The notes under the pieces: generated by a model
Told to the model about the DNA's origin: nothing
Databases searched by the model: none
The model's input: the letters and a program-made list of their open reading frames with translations, nothing else
Part shown: positions 6,480 through 6,742 of the stretch, in pieces
How positions within the stretch are numbered: position 1 is the stretch's first letter
Layout: each line of letters begins with the position of its first letter
NCBI GenBank assembly: GCA_003140785.1
Contig: PLKY01000106.1
Span: 1-6,742 of the forward strand
Direction: 5' to 3'
DNA from: Acidobacteriaceae bacterium
GTDB lineage: Bacteria > Acidobacteriota > Terriglobia > Terriglobales > Acidobacteriaceae
Length of the DNA: 6,742 bases
Translations under genes and position numbers: made by a program

Positions 6480-6742
6480 ATGTCCAGTGCCGTAGAAAAA
6501 CACCGCAGTGAAAATGATCGGAAGTACAGGATTGCCGTGATCCCAGGCGACGGCATCGGTCGGGAAGTCGTTCCCGAAGGCCTGCGCGTACTTGAAGCCG
6601 CCGCGCGACAATACGGCTTCACGCTCCAGCTTGACGATTTTGATTTTGCCTCCTGCGACTACTACCTGAAGCATGGCACCATGCTGCCGGGCGACTGGAA
6701 GGACCAGATCGGCCATCACGACGCCATCTTCTTCGGCGCCGT
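6480..6742 (+). CDS. ttuC: Tartrate/D-malate dehydrogenase, N-terminal part (runs off the window)
   Basis: The first 87 residues of an NAD-dependent decarboxylating dehydrogenase of the isocitrate/isopropylmalate dehydrogenase family; the rest lies beyond the window end. After a 15-residue polar leader, YRIAVIPGDGIGREVVPEGL (16-35) is the family's first strand and Gly-rich turn. ASCDYYLKHGTMLPGDW (57-73) and HDAIFFGAV are typical of the tartrate dehydrogenase/DmlA branch rather than of LeuB or Icd. Such enzymes oxidise tartrate to oxaloglycolate, or D-malate to pyruvate and CO2. ATG 6480 is preceded by a GAAGAG site at 6468-6473 that overlaps the transporter stop, so the two genes form an operon. 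Catalytic Arg, Lys and Asp residues are not in view, and the exact substrate (L-tartrate, meso-tartrate, D-malate) cannot be decided. Confidence 0.85.
   Translation, partial: MSSAVEKHRSENDRKYRIAVIPGDGIGREVVPEGLRVLEAAARQYGFTLQLDDFDFASCDYYLKHGTMLPGDWKDQIGHHDAIFFGA

Noticed and set aside
5215..6495. 426-codon + strand frame overlapping the transporter
   Set aside because: The product is Arg-, Ala- and His-rich with no membrane segments or motifs. The other frame gives an unmistakable MFS protein, so this is a frame shadow caused by high GC.

Overview
The window reads as GC-rich (roughly 58-60%) bacterial chromosome. All supported genes lie on the + strand. The gene types are a secreted tandem retropepsin-like protein, a secreted PPC/DUF296 protein, a Tat-exported glycoside hydrolase and an ACS-type sugar-acid transporter. 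Together they recall soil Acidobacteriota (Terriglobia) or a similar heterotroph that breaks down plant material. This taxonomic guess is an inference; no rRNA or tRNA is present to test it.

Layout. (1) 33-1331: a secreted protein with a helical-repeat N-terminal part and two aspartic-protease (retropepsin-like) domains, each keeping a DTGA motif. Its upstream end holds a perfect 9-bp inverted repeat, a TATACT box and an AGAGGAGG ribosome site, which makes the start codon ambiguous. (2) 1332-1712: 381 bases without a clear gene, holding one doubtful 51-codon Cys-containing ORF and one TTTGCA inverted repeat. (3) 1713-2288: a PPC/DUF296 protein with a signal peptide. (4) 2348-4582: a 744-residue Tat-exported GHL6/GH151-like hydrolase with a beta-galactosidase-trimerisation-type domain, 59 bases after gene 3. 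(5) 4583-4871: 289 bases without a gene, including a stop-bounded fragment that resembles the end of a PIN domain. (6) 4872-5153: a small unrecognised protein whose stop overlaps the start of the next gene (ATGA). (7) 5150-6469: an MFS transporter of the anion:cation symporter family. (8) 6480-end: the N-terminus of a tartrate/D-malate dehydrogenase of the isocitrate/isopropylmalate dehydrogenase family, 10 bases after the transporter.

How they fit together. Genes 6-8 form a tight unit, and the transporter-dehydrogenase pair matches the ttuB-ttuC arrangement of tartrate use: uptake of a C4 hydroxy-diacid followed by its NAD-dependent oxidation. Genes 3-4 look like a second unit that sends two proteins across the inner membrane, one unfolded (Sec) and one folded (Tat), probably to act on a carbohydrate-derived substrate. 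Nothing in the sequence proves that the two units share a pathway. The most unusual points are the exported PPC-domain protein beside a Tat hydrolase, the two-domain retropepsin, and the small protein translationally coupled to the transporter. I see no CRISPR array, intact mobile element, phage gene or RNA gene.
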